Of a stretch of DNA of 64,000 nt, positions 52,567 through 62,342 are shown piece after piece. The first letter of the stretch is position 1. Every line of letters begins with the position of its first letter. The notes below the pieces were generated by a model. The model was not told the origin of the DNA and made no database searches. It worked only from the letters and a program-made list of their open reading frames with translations. Source of the stretch: CBFIGX01 sp965662265. Its GTDB lineage: Bacteria; Bacteroidota; Bacteroidia; Flavobacteriales; UBA7430. The translations under genes and the position numbers were made by a program. The stretch covers positions 1-64,000 of the forward strand of contig CBFIGX010000008.1 in the NCBI GenBank assembly GCA_965662265.1, in the 5' to 3' direction.

Positions 52567-53379
52567 ATGCTGCTAAAAGGAAAAAAAGGTGTAATATTCG
52601 GAGCATTAAATAGTAAGTCTATTGCATGGAAAGTAGCAGAAGAAGCACATAAACATGGTGCTGAATTTGTTCTTACAAATGCTCCTATTGCTATGAGAAT
52701 GGGAGAGATTAATGTTTTAGCTGAACAGTGTAATGCAGAAGTCATCCCTGCTGATGCAACCTCTATGGAAGACTTAGAAAACTTGTTTGTAAAATCTCAA
52801 GAAATTCTAGGTGGTAAAATAGACTTTGTTCTGCATGCTATTGGAATGTCTGTAAATGTTCGTAAAGGAAAACATTATACAGACCTTAATCACGACTTTA
52901 TGGTGAAAGGGATGGATGTGTCGGCGATGTCATTCCATAAAGTTATGCAAACGGCAATGAAACTGGATGCCATGAATGAATGGGGATCTATAGTTGCTTT
53001 ATCTTATATCGCAGCACAAAGAACGTTCCCGGACTACAATGATATGGCAGACAACAAAGCATATTTAGAATCAATTGCTCGTAGCTTTGGTTACCATTTT
53101 GGTAAAAAGAAAAATGTGAGAGTAAATACTATTTCTCAATCGCCTACAATGACCACTGCAGGAAGTGGTGTTAAAGGGTTTGGTGGATTCTATAAATATG
53201 CAGATATGATGTCTCCTCTTGGAAATGCTCCTGCAGTAGATTGTGCTAACTATGTGATTTCACTTTTCTCAGATCTTACAAGAATGGTAACCATGCAAAA
53301 CCTATTTCATGATGGTGGGTTTTCGTTTACAGGTGTGAGTGATGAGATCATGGAAAATTTCATTACCGATGATGATTAA
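52567..53379 (+). CDS. fabI: FabI, enoyl-ACP reductase
   Basis: This is a 270-residue NADH-dependent enoyl-ACP reductase of fatty acid synthesis. GKKGVIFGALNSKSIAWKVA is the dinucleotide-binding start of divergent short-chain dehydrogenases; LHAIGMS follows, the active-site Tyr and Lys lie in PDYNDMADNKAYLES, and RVNTISQSPTMTTAG is the substrate loop. It is a single gene between recN and clpC. Confidence 0.92.
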   Translation: MLLKGKKGVIFGALNSKSIAWKVAEEAHKHGAEFVLTNAPIAMRMGEINVLAEQCNAEVIPADATSMEDLENLFVKSQEILGGKIDFVLHAIGMSVNVRKGKHYTDLNHDFMVKGMDVSAMSFHKVMQTAMKLDAMNEWGSIVALSYIAAQRTFPDYNDMADNKAYLESIARSFGYHFGKKKNVRVNTISQSPTMTTAGSGVKGFGGFYKYADMMSPLGNAPAVDCANYVISLFSDLTRMVTMQNLFHDGGFSFTGVSDEIMENFITDDD

Positions 53380-53394
53380 TTAATAATACAAGCG

Positions 53395-53439
53395 AAAAAT
53401 AAAGGGGAATAATATCAGATATTATTCCCCTTTATTTTT
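53395..53439. terminator. Bidirectional terminator between fabI and clpC
   Basis: Positions 53395-53415 and 53419-53439 form a perfect 21-base inverted repeat with a three-base loop. A and T runs at both ends let it stop transcription from both convergent genes. The last two bases overlap the clpC stop codon. Confidence 0.9.
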
Positions 53440-55987
53440 AATCTTTCTTAACTTTTTTCCTCTGCTTATTGATTTTTAATTTGATTGCATCATTTTTAGT
53501 GTCGAAATCTATGATAATATTGTCACCTTCTGCTAATTTTCGATTTACAATTTCTTCAGCTAGAGCATCTTCAATATATTTCTGAATAGCTCTCTTTAAG
53601 GGTCTAGCACCATAAGAAGCGTCATAACCTTTATCCGAGATATAGTCTTTAGCAGACTCTGTAATTTTAGCTTCATAACCAATCTCTCTAATCCGACTAA
53701 AGAGTTTTTCAAGTTCAATATCAATAATCTGGTGAATGTTTTCTTTGCTTAGTGAGTTAAACAAAACAACATCATCAATCCTATTTAAAAATTCGGGTGC
53801 GAAAGCCTTTTTTAGAGAACCTTCGATTACACTTTTAGAGTATTCATCTAAATTTTCTTTTTTTGCGGTGGTAGAAAACCCTACCCCCGAGCCAAATTCT
53901 TTAAGCTTTCTAGTACCAATATTAGAGGTCATAATAATAATAGTATTTTTAAAATCGACCTTTCTACCAAGACTATCAGTTAACTGACCGTCATCCAAAG
54001 CTTGAAGTAATAAATTGAATACATCAGGATGCGCCTTTTCAATTTCATCTAACAATACTAAAGAATATGGCTTCCTTCTAACACGCTCGGTTAGCTGGCC
54101 ACCTTCTTCATAGCCAATATAACCCGGAGGAGCTCCTATGAGCCTTGATATCGCAAACTTCTCCATATATTCACTCATATCAATACGGATCATTGCTGAT
54201 TCACTATCAAAAAGAAGTTTCGCTATTTCTTTTGCCAATTGTGTTTTTCCAACGCCCGTAGGCCCAAGGAAAATAAAAGAACCAATTGGTTTATTTGGAT
54301 CTTTTAATCCAACTCTATTTCTCTGAATGGCTTTAACTATTTTAGATACAGCATCATCCTGGCCAATCACGTTTTCCTTTAACTGTTTAGACATTAGAGA
54401 CAGCTTAGCTGTTTCTTTCTCAGCAATTCTGCTAACGGGGATTCCAGTAATCATAGCTATTACTTCGGCTACATTTTGCTCTGTCACTTTTTCTCGATGC
54501 ATTTTTACATCCTCTTCCCATAAAATCTGAGCCTCTAATAACTCGTTCTCCGTTTTCTTTTCAACATCTCTAAGTTGAGCGGCTTTTTCATAACGTTGCT
54601 TTTTTACCACTTCTACTTTTTGTTCCTTAATTTCTTGAAGTTTCTTTTCTAGCTCTATAATGTTATTAGGAACATTAATGTTTGTAATATGAACTCTAGA
54701 ACCAGCCTCATCTAGTGCATCTATTGCTTTATCGGGTAGATGTCTATCACTAATATACCTATTGGTTAAACTAACACATGCCTCTAAGGCTTCATCAGTG
54801 TATATGACATTATGATGGTTTTCATATCGTTCTTTAATATTTTTTAGTATCTGGAGTGTTTCTTCGTTATTTGTTGGCTCAACCAATACTTTTTGAAATC
54901 TACGTTCTAGTGCACCATCCTTTTCTATGTGTTGCCTGTACTCATCTAAAGTAGTTGCACCTATACATTGCAGTTCACCTCTTGCCAAGGCGGGCTTAAA
55001 CATGTTTGATGCATCCAAACTTCCGGCAGCACCTCCTGCACCCACAATCGTGTGAATTTCGTCGATAAACATAATTATATTGGGATTCTTTTCTAGCTCA
55101 TTAAGTACAGCTTTCATCCGCTCTTCAAATTGACCTCTATACTTAGTTCCAGCAACTAGAGAAGCTAGATCAAGAGTAATTATGCGTTTGTCAAATAAAA
55201 CCCTAGACACTTTTTTTTGCACTATTCTTAGGGCTAAACCTTCAGCAATAGCAGATTTACCAACACCAGGCTCTCCGATAAGTAGTGGATTGTTTTTTTT
55301 TCTTCGAGACAAAACCTGAGAAACGCGTTCAATTTCTTTAGCTCTCCCGACAACAGGGTCTAACTTGTCTTCGCGTGCCAAACGGGTTAAATCACGACCA
55401 AAATTATCTAAAACGGGAGTGTTAGATTTAGTTGCCGATTTACGCTTTTTTGGAGAATTATATTCAGATGACTCTTGCCCATCTAGATCATGGTCTCCGT
55501 CATCGGTGAAAGACATCTCTGATGACGAAGTGCTTCCAGAAAAATCTTGATTTGATCTTAATTCAAATTCAGATTTAACTTTTTCATATGTGATATTTAA
55601 TTGATCAAACATAGAAGACATAGGATCTGCTTGATTTCTTAAGATACACAGTAACAGGTGAGGAGTTCCAATAATATCACTGTTATACAATTTGGCTTCC
55701 AAAAAAGTAGTTTTTAATGCCTTTTCTGCTTGCTTCGTCAATGGTATGTTTGGTGAAGTAGGGCTGCTAAAATTGCTTTTTGATGCAGATACATCTTCAA
55801 TACGTTGACGAACAGACTTTAGATCTACGCCTAATGACACTAATATATCAACAGCAACGCCTTCACCTTCTCGGATCAAACCCAACAAAAGATGCTCTGT
55901 ACCTATGTAATTATGTCCAAGCCGAATTGCTTCTTCCTTACTATATTGTATGACATCTTTGACGCGTGGTGAAAAATTATCATCCAT
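53438..55987 (-). CDS. clpC: ClpC, Clp protease ATPase
   Basis: This is an 849-residue Hsp100 unfoldase that feeds ClpP. The N-domain (about 1-150) has two Clp repeats (LGHNYIGTEHLLLGLI, DIIGTPHLLLCIL). AAA-1 has Walker A GEPGVGKSAIAEG and Walker B IMFIDEIHTI; a UVR-like coiled coil lies near 420-460; AAA-2 has GPTGVGKTQLAKE and LVLLDEIEKAH. A Ser-rich acidic linker at about 155-180 is specific to this group. It is a single gene, divergent from gyrA. Confidence 0.95.
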   Translation of the reverse strand: MDDNFSPRVKDVIQYSKEEAIRLGHNYIGTEHLLLGLIREGEGVAVDILVSLGVDLKSVRQRIEDVSASKSNFSSPTSPNIPLTKQAEKALKTTFLEAKLYNSDIIGTPHLLLCILRNQADPMSSMFDQLNITYEKVKSEFELRSNQDFSGSTSSSEMSFTDDGDHDLDGQESSEYNSPKKRKSATKSNTPVLDNFGRDLTRLAREDKLDPVVGRAKEIERVSQVLSRRKKNNPLLIGEPGVGKSAIAEGLALRIVQKKVSRVLFDKRIITLDLASLVAGTKYRGQFEERMKAVLNELEKNPNIIMFIDEIHTIVGAGGAAGSLDASNMFKPALARGELQCIGATTLDEYRQHIEKDGALERRFQKVLVEPTNNEETLQILKNIKERYENHHNVIYTDEALEACVSLTNRYISDRHLPDKAIDALDEAGSRVHITNINVPNNIIELEKKLQEIKEQKVEVVKKQRYEKAAQLRDVEKKTENELLEAQILWEEDVKMHREKVTEQNVAEVIAMITGIPVSRIAEKETAKLSLMSKQLKENVIGQDDAVSKIVKAIQRNRVGLKDPNKPIGSFIFLGPTGVGKTQLAKEIAKLLFDSESAMIRIDMSEYMEKFAISRLIGAPPGYIGYEEGGQLTERVRRKPYSLVLLDEIEKAHPDVFNLLLQALDDGQLTDSLGRKVDFKNTIIIMTSNIGTRKLKEFGSGVGFSTTAKKENLDEYSKSVIEGSLKKAFAPEFLNRIDDVVLFNSLSKENIHQIIDIELEKLFSRIREIGYEAKITESAKDYISDKGYDASYGARPLKRAIQKYIEDALAEEIVNRKLAEGDNIIIDFDTKNDAIKLKINKQRKKVKKD

Positions 55988-56196
55988 AATGCTTGAGTTT
56001 TAAGTGCATAAAAAGTCTTATCTCAAATATAATTAGCTTTTGAGTAAAATGGTAATTGATAGCTTACTTTTTTCAACATTATTAGCCCTAAAATTGTTAA
56101 TTAAATAGACTTAATTCATCTCATATTGTTTTAAAATTAACTTATATTTCGTCTGTTTTTAGAATATAACAAATACAAACCTTAATTGCTTGTTTA

Positions 56197-58710
56197 ATGG
56201 CTCAAGGAGAAAAAATAATACCGATTAATATCGAAGAGGAAATGAAATCTGCATACATCGATTACTCGATGTCTGTAATTGTTTCTCGTGCACTACCAGA
56301 TGTAAGAGACGGGTTTAAACCCGTTCACCGTAGAGTCTTATATGGAATGCATGAATTGGGGATTAGGTCAACTGGTGCACATAAAAAATCAGCAAGAATT
56401 GTTGGAGAGGTGTTAGGTAAATACCATCCTCACGGAGACTCATCAGTTTACGACTCCATGGTTCGTATGGCGCAAGACTGGTCTTTAAGATATCTACTTG
56501 TTGATGGACAAGGTAATTTCGGATCTATTGACGGAGATAGCCCAGCAGCAATGCGATACACAGAAGCAAGGCTAAAGAAAATCTCTGAAGAGATGCTCAA
56601 AGATATCGATAAGGAAACTGTTGACTTTAGACTAAATTTTGATGATTCAATTCAGGAACCAACAGTACTTCCTACAAGAATTCCAAACCTACTCATAAAT
56701 GGTGCTTCCGGTATAGCTGTAGGGATGGCAACTAATATGCCACCTCACAATCTTAGCGAGGTTATAAGTGCCACCGTAGCATATATTGATAATAAAGATA
56801 TTGATACGGAAGGCTTGATGGAATATGTTAAAGCACCAGATTTCCCTACTGGGGGAACTATTTATGGCTATGATGGTGTTAAATCTGCTTTTGAAACTGG
56901 TAAAGGTAGGGTAGTGCTTCGTGCAAAAACAACATTTGAGGAGATAGACGGTAGAGACTGTATTATCGTTACAGAAATCCCATATATGGTTAACAAAGCA
57001 GATATGATTAAGAAAACTGCAGACCTTGTTAACGACAAAAAAATTGAGGGTATATCTGATATTAGAGATGAGTCTGACAGAACGGGTATGCGTATTGTGT
57101 ATATTCTAAAAAGAGATGCCATCCCAAATATTGTACTGAACAAGTTGTTTAAATACACTTCATTACAAAATTCATTTTCTGTAAACAACATTGCGCTCGT
57201 TAAGGGTAGACCAATGCTGCTTACGTTAAAAGATATGATAAAGTATTTTGTTGAGCACCGCCATGAGGTTGTTGTTAGAAGAACAAAATACGAGTTAAAA
57301 CAAGCCCAAAAAAGAGCTCATATATTAGAAGGCTTACTGATAGCATTAAATAACCTTGATGACGTAATTGCCTTAATTAAATCTTCTAAAACACCAGATG
57401 AAGCTAAGAATGGATTAATATCTAAGTATGGCTTAACTGAAATTCAAGCAAAAGCCATACTAGATTTAAGACTCCAAAAACTTACAGGTTTAGAGCAAGA
57501 TAAAATAAAGGCTGAACACGCTGAACTTATGAAACTTATCGCTCATTTAGAGAATATATTGAGTGATGAATCACTAAGGATGTCAATCATAAAAGACGAA
57601 TTAATTGAAATTCGTGATAAATATGGAGATGAAAGACGGACTAATATTGAATATGCTGGAGGTGATTTGAGTATTGAAGATATGATTCCTAATTCAGATG
57701 TTGTAATTACAATTTCACATCTAGGGTATATAAAGAGAACCTTACTTTCAGAATACAAAACTCAAACTAGGGGAGGCGTAGGCTCAAAAGGTGCAACTAC
57801 CAGAGATAAAGACTTTTTAGAACATATATTTATGGCGAAAAATCATAATTATATGCTCTTTTTCACAGAAAAGGGAAAATGTTTTTGGTTAAAAGCATAC
57901 GAGATTCCAGAGGGTTCAAAAACCTCTAAAGGTAGAGCAATACAAAACCTTATAAATCTTGAACCGGAAGACAAGGTAATGGCATACCTTAATGTTGAAA
58001 ATCTTAAAGATGAAGATTATATAAACAATCACTACATAATTATGTGTACCAAACGTGGTGTTATTAAAAAAACAACATTAGAAGCCTATTCAAGACCTCG
58101 AGTAAATGGTATTAACGCTATTAGTATAAGAGAAAATGACCAACTCCTAGAGGCCAAGCTAACTACTGGCGACTCATTCATTATGCTTGCTGCTCTTTCA
58201 GGAAAAGCGATCAGATTTCACGAGAATGCAACTAGAGCAATGGGTAGGAATGCAACGGGCGTAAGAGGAATAAAAATTGAAGATAACGATGAAGTAGTTG
58301 GTATGATATGCGTAAATGATGACCAATCGAATGTTCTTGTTGTATCAGAAAATGGCTATGGTAAGCGTTCTCATATTGATGACTACAGAATTACCAATCG
58401 AGGTGGAAAAGGTGTTAAGACAATTAGTATTACTGATAAAACTGGAAAATTGATTGCCATTAAAAACGTAACTGACGAAAATGATCTTATGATTATAAAA
58501 AAGTCGGGGGTAGCCATTCGGTTAGGTGTTGAGAATATGAGAGTTATGGGTCGTGCTACACAAGGCGTGCGCTTAATTTCTTTAAAATCAAACGAAAATA
58601 TCGCGGCTGTAGCTAAGGTAAGCAAAGATGAAGAAGAAGAGTCACTTGAACACCAAGACACAAACACTAATAACAAAGATGAAATAAGCCCTAAGGGCAC
58701 TCAAGATTAA
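56197..58710 (+). CDS. gyrA: DNA gyrase subunit A
   Basis: This is an 837-residue GyrA. The catalytic Tyr121 lies in AAMRYTEAR. The quinolone-determining region reads HPHGDSSVYDSM, with Ser and Asp at the positions corresponding to E. coli 83 and 87, the wild-type state. The C-terminal beta-pinwheel carries repeated SENGYGKR and TNRGGKG motifs, the latter being the GyrA box. The last 25 residues are acidic and unstructured. A TPR gene follows after 17 bases. Confidence 0.96.
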   Translation: MAQGEKIIPINIEEEMKSAYIDYSMSVIVSRALPDVRDGFKPVHRRVLYGMHELGIRSTGAHKKSARIVGEVLGKYHPHGDSSVYDSMVRMAQDWSLRYLLVDGQGNFGSIDGDSPAAMRYTEARLKKISEEMLKDIDKETVDFRLNFDDSIQEPTVLPTRIPNLLINGASGIAVGMATNMPPHNLSEVISATVAYIDNKDIDTEGLMEYVKAPDFPTGGTIYGYDGVKSAFETGKGRVVLRAKTTFEEIDGRDCIIVTEIPYMVNKADMIKKTADLVNDKKIEGISDIRDESDRTGMRIVYILKRDAIPNIVLNKLFKYTSLQNSFSVNNIALVKGRPMLLTLKDMIKYFVEHRHEVVVRRTKYELKQAQKRAHILEGLLIALNNLDDVIALIKSSKTPDEAKNGLISKYGLTEIQAKAILDLRLQKLTGLEQDKIKAEHAELMKLIAHLENILSDESLRMSIIKDELIEIRDKYGDERRTNIEYAGGDLSIEDMIPNSDVVITISHLGYIKRTLLSEYKTQTRGGVGSKGATTRDKDFLEHIFMAKNHNYMLFFTEKGKCFWLKAYEIPEGSKTSKGRAIQNLINLEPEDKVMAYLNVENLKDEDYINNHYIIMCTKRGVIKKTTLEAYSRPRVNGINAISIRENDQLLEAKLTTGDSFIMLAALSGKAIRFHENATRAMGRNATGVRGIKIEDNDEVVGMICVNDDQSNVLVVSENGYGKRSHIDDYRITNRGGKGVKTISITDKTGKLIAIKNVTDENDLMIIKKSGVAIRLGVENMRVMGRATQGVRLISLKSNENIAAVAKVSKDEEEESLEHQDTNTNNKDEISPKGTQD

Positions 58711-58727
58711 AAAAGAATATTTGAAAG

Positions 58728-59882
58728 ATGAAAAAAGTAATCCTATTTGTAGCATTTAACGTAATAACAAGTTGCTTATTTGCCCAAAAGTCTGAGCTAA
58801 CAAGTGCTATACTCTCTTATAGAAAACAAGATATTACTGCAGCCAAAAATTACATAGATAAGGCTCAAAATAAACTTAATAATGGAGAAACATTAAAAAC
58901 CAAAGACTTATCTAAATTTTGGTATAATAAAGGTCTAATTTATCAGCTCATATTCGACTCGAGTATGGAAATGGCAGACATAGACGTAGCAGTTGAAGCA
59001 TTTGAAAATGACACAAAACTAGAAGGCAGTAATTTTGCTAAAAAGTCAAAAGATCAGTTATTAACGTGTGCTTTTAAACTAAATAATGTAGCATTTGATA
59101 AATACGACAACAAAGATTTTGAATATGCCAGAGAACTTTTTGAAAAAGTAGTATTTATAAATGCCATAGAAATTATAGGAAAGATTGATACATCTAATTT
59201 ATACAATGCAGCTCTTATGGCTGAGCAGTCTAAAAATTCTAGTAAAATTATCGAACTATACAACAGACTTATAGATATTGATTCAACTGAAGGAGATTAT
59301 CATTTATCACTTATTAAAGAGTATAATAGGTTAAGTGATACAGATAATGCACTAAAAGCAATAAATAGAGGAAGAATAAGTGCTCCAGACCATACAGGTG
59401 TTATCTTTGAAGAGGTAAACTACTATCTGGCAGAAAATAATAATGAAGCATTACTTATAAGTCTTGAAAATGCTATAAAAGCTGCCCCAGATAATAAAAT
59501 CCTATACTTTGCAAAAGGGATGACGCTTGGCAATCTAAACAAAACTGAAGAAGCTAAGACTGCCTATTTAAATGCAGTAAAAATTGACACTAATTACTTT
59601 GATGCATATAACAATCTTGCTAACTTATATTTAGAGCAGACTGTTTCTTTAGTCGAAAAAATGAACTCTCTAGGTCTAAGTCAAGCAGATCAGAAAAAAT
59701 ATAACTCATTAAAATCACAAAGGAACAAACTATATTCTGATGCCAAACCATTTCTTGAAGAAGCAGTTAGAATTAATTCATCAAGCATAGAAGTATTAAA
59801 TGTCTTAAAAGAGGTATGCTATCAAACAGATGATTTAGATTGTTGGAAGCAAACAAGCAACAAAATTAAAGAACTTAGGTAA
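58728..59882 (+). CDS. Exported TPR protein
   Basis: This is a 384-residue protein with a signal peptide (to about residue 19, LFAQK) and at least six tetratricopeptide-like helix pairs over about 20-370, among them KFWYNKGLIYQLI, YNAALMAEQSKN and YFDAYNNLANLYLEQ. TPR proteins act as scaffolds; a similar gene follows gyrA in other Bacteroidota, but its function is unknown. Confidence 0.82.
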   Translation: MKKVILFVAFNVITSCLFAQKSELTSAILSYRKQDITAAKNYIDKAQNKLNNGETLKTKDLSKFWYNKGLIYQLIFDSSMEMADIDVAVEAFENDTKLEGSNFAKKSKDQLLTCAFKLNNVAFDKYDNKDFEYARELFEKVVFINAIEIIGKIDTSNLYNAALMAEQSKNSSKIIELYNRLIDIDSTEGDYHLSLIKEYNRLSDTDNALKAINRGRISAPDHTGVIFEEVNYYLAENNNEALLISLENAIKAAPDNKILYFAKGMTLGNLNKTEEAKTAYLNAVKIDTNYFDAYNNLANLYLEQTVSLVEKMNSLGLSQADQKKYNSLKSQRNKLYSDAKPFLEEAVRINSSSIEVLNVLKEVCYQTDDLDCWKQTSNKIKELR

Positions 59883-59972
59883 AGTGTAGGTGAGGTAATA
59901 TATTTTGCATAAAATATTAAACAATAATAATTTTACATAATATATATTATCGGACAATAGAATATAAATGAG

Positions 59973-61319
59973 TTAATCTAGGGATATAAACTCATCTCCT
60001 TGTTGGTAAGGTAAATAAGTCACAATAAGTTGGAGCATTTCATCAGTTGTTTTCATGCTTCCGTCTCTTCCTGTAACGAATTCTGGAGGACTATTAGGGT
60101 TATCCATATTATTAATAGTGTTGTCATAGGTTGCTTCAATCTTGAAAGTACTTCCTTTGGGTATATGAAGCATTCTTTCAAAAGTGTAAAAATATTGCCA
60201 TCTAAAATTCCAATCCTTAATCTTAATTAATGGTATTGTATCTTGGCTTGGATTTATAACATAGGCTTCAAAATACTTTCCTAATAAGTGCATATGTGGA
60301 TTGATAGTCAATAATGAAATATCTTCTTGAATAGTTAATTCAGATTTAAACGATTTTATTTCATTAGGTGGAATTACTAATGGCGGCTCAACCTTTGATA
60401 TACCTTGAGTTCCCATAATAAACTCTCTTGTGGGTCGTTTAGGTTTTATTGAATCAAAATATATATTAAAATAAGAAGAATCGGAAGCTAAAGTTGGCGA
60501 AGGCCCGTAATGAATATCTTTTACTAAAATAGCGCCCTGCTTTGTGGTTTGCATCCCTCCTAGTCCTGCTGGGTAAGACAATGGTTCAACTCCAGGAAGA
60601 TAATTCGAAACTGATGGTTTTATCCTTGGGAAATCACCATTGGGATATGGAATATTTAATGCATAAAAAGCTGATGAATCTGTGTGGGAATTTACATCTA
60701 CGAAAGGGACACTTTCCGTATGATTATCACGAGGCGTGTCATATGTTAGTAAATGAGCATTAACGTGATGAACTAATAGGTTATTTCCAGGCACAAACTC
60801 GATAAGTCTTATGTTCGTGTCATGCTCAATATGAAATGGGAAAGAACCAACCATAAAACGATCTTTATTATCACCAGGAATAACAAGTCTGTTAGCCATA
60901 GATAAAACTAGGTCTGGTGGACCCATTTCCAACCGTGTAGGAGGCACATATCTCATAGATGGAATGTTACTTGAATCACCCATAGGGCTCTCTTGATTGT
61001 ACCAATCTAATAAAATTTGTTTTTCTTCTTGACTTAAAATTTTTTCTCCCACAAAATGCCTATAATCGGGATCAGCGGGCCACGGTGGCATATAATTATT
61101 TTGTGTTACATATGCAATCATCTTCGCTCTCTTAGCGACATCCTTGTATGATTGCATGGCAAATGGTGCTGGCCCACCTTTATGATGACAAGAAACGCAA
61201 TTATTAAGAATAATTGGAGCCACATGCTCGGTATAAGTATATTGATCTGGAACATTGCACGAAGCTACTACCAAGAAATACACTAATCTATGCCATTGAT
61301 TATTCAATAAAACAGCCAA
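59973..61319 (-). CDS. Cytochrome c / copper monooxygenase-like lipoprotein
   Basis: This is a 448-residue predicted lipoprotein (VVASCNV). The first 100 residues form a cytochrome c-type domain with a single heme site CVSCH and candidate ligand Met in MPPWP. The rest resembles the copper type II ascorbate-dependent monooxygenase fold (PHM-like), with LLVHHVNAHL and NPHMHLLGK as likely copper ligands. Such fusions occur in marine Bacteroidota and Planctomycetes; the substrate is unknown. It overlaps the upstream redoxin gene by 20 bases. Confidence 0.75.
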   Translation of the reverse strand: MAVLLNNQWHRLVYFLVVASCNVPDQYTYTEHVAPIILNNCVSCHHKGGPAPFAMQSYKDVAKRAKMIAYVTQNNYMPPWPADPDYRHFVGEKILSQEEKQILLDWYNQESPMGDSSNIPSMRYVPPTRLEMGPPDLVLSMANRLVIPGDNKDRFMVGSFPFHIEHDTNIRLIEFVPGNNLLVHHVNAHLLTYDTPRDNHTESVPFVDVNSHTDSSAFYALNIPYPNGDFPRIKPSVSNYLPGVEPLSYPAGLGGMQTTKQGAILVKDIHYGPSPTLASDSSYFNIYFDSIKPKRPTREFIMGTQGISKVEPPLVIPPNEIKSFKSELTIQEDISLLTINPHMHLLGKYFEAYVINPSQDTIPLIKIKDWNFRWQYFYTFERMLHIPKGSTFKIEATYDNTINNMDNPNSPPEFVTGRDGSMKTTDEMLQLIVTYLPYQQGDEFISLD

Positions 61320-61803
61320 TTGGATTCGTTTTTTTTATTGATATAACATTATTATTTAGATAGGCTTGTATGGCATTTTCTAAATAATACTCTGTAACTA
61401 TTTGCCGTCTTCGCCCAAGCTCTCCCAACCAATTATCAAATTTACCACTGTACAAAACTTCACCTTCTTCGTCTAAAAAATAAACTTCTGGTGTTATTGT
61501 GGCTCCTAATTGATCTACAAGTTCAAAATTATCATCATAAATAATATTCATTCTTAAATCGTAACTGTTTAAAAATGAATCAACTTCAAAACTTGTGTAA
61601 TGTTTACCAGGAATCACTGCATAAAAATCAATGTACTCTCCGTAGGTAGCAATTAGTTTTTTTAAATCTAATGTATAATTCTTACATAACGGACAATCGG
61701 GCGAATACATAACGTATACAAGAGGGGTCTTAGGTATAGATTTTGATGTTTTACAACTAAAACTAACACATAATATGACAAACACGTAAATATATTTATG
61801 CAT
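61300..61803 (-). CDS. Thioredoxin-like lipoprotein
   Basis: This is a 167-residue lipoprotein (SFSCK) with a thioredoxin-like fold. The active-site-like CPLC follows VYVMYSPD, and the cis-proline strand is ATITPEVYFLD. It resembles redoxin/TlpA domains. I use the ATG at 61803, which gives a compact signal peptide; the frame is open to 61824. It is probably co-transcribed with the cytochrome gene and could supply electrons or mature its heme site; that is inference. Confidence 0.75.
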   Translation of the reverse strand: MHKYIYVFVILCVSFSCKTSKSIPKTPLVYVMYSPDCPLCKNYTLDLKKLIATYGEYIDFYAVIPGKHYTSFEVDSFLNSYDLRMNIIYDDNFELVDQLGATITPEVYFLDEEGEVLYSGKFDNWLGELGRRRQIVTEYYLENAIQAYLNNNVISIKKTNPIGCFIE

Positions 61804-61898
61804 ACACAAAATTAAAAAATTCATTATTAAAAAGTACCATTAATAAAGTTCAGATTTTAAAAAAAGAGTATCTTTAAATAAACTATAACAATGTAAAT

Positions 61899-62342
61899 AT
61901 GGAAGACATTTTAAATTGGCACATGTGGATGTATGCTGCAATATTGTTTTTTATTATTGAACTTTTTACACCTGGATTTATAATTGCTTGCTTAGGTTTA
62001 GGTTCTGTTGCTGGAGCACTGTCAGCATATTTAGGCTTTGATATTGATTATCAACTAATTAGTTTTGCAATAATTACAACAATTAGTTTGTTTATCATCA
62101 GACCCCTACTCTACAAAAAAAATAAATCAGACGATTTAATTAAAACAAATACTGATGCTTTGATAGGTAGGAAAGCGACAGTAGTAGAACAGATTGATAA
62201 TAAATATAATAAGGGACGTGTGTCGATAGATGGCGACCAATGGAAAGCATTATCAATTTCAGAACATAGTATTAACATGGGTGAAATAGTAGAAGTTGTA
62301 TCGATAGATAGTACTATTGTCACTGTAAAAAAAAATAAATAA
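61899..62342 (+). CDS. NfeD-like membrane protein
   Basis: This is a 147-residue inner-membrane protein with two or three N-terminal helices (to about residue 75) and a C-terminal OB fold with ALIGRKATVVEQID and GDQWKALS. Short NfeD proteins accompany SPFH proteins, and the SPFH gene starts directly after this stop codon. The pair probably organises membrane microdomains. Confidence 0.9.
   Translation: MEDILNWHMWMYAAILFFIIELFTPGFIIACLGLGSVAGALSAYLGFDIDYQLISFAIITTISLFIIRPLLYKKNKSDDLIKTNTDALIGRKATVVEQIDNKYNKGRVSIDGDQWKALSISEHSINMGEIVEVVSIDSTIVTVKKNK

Noticed and set aside
56430..56460. Quinolone-resistance change in gyrA
   Set aside because: The Ser and Asp positions are wild type.
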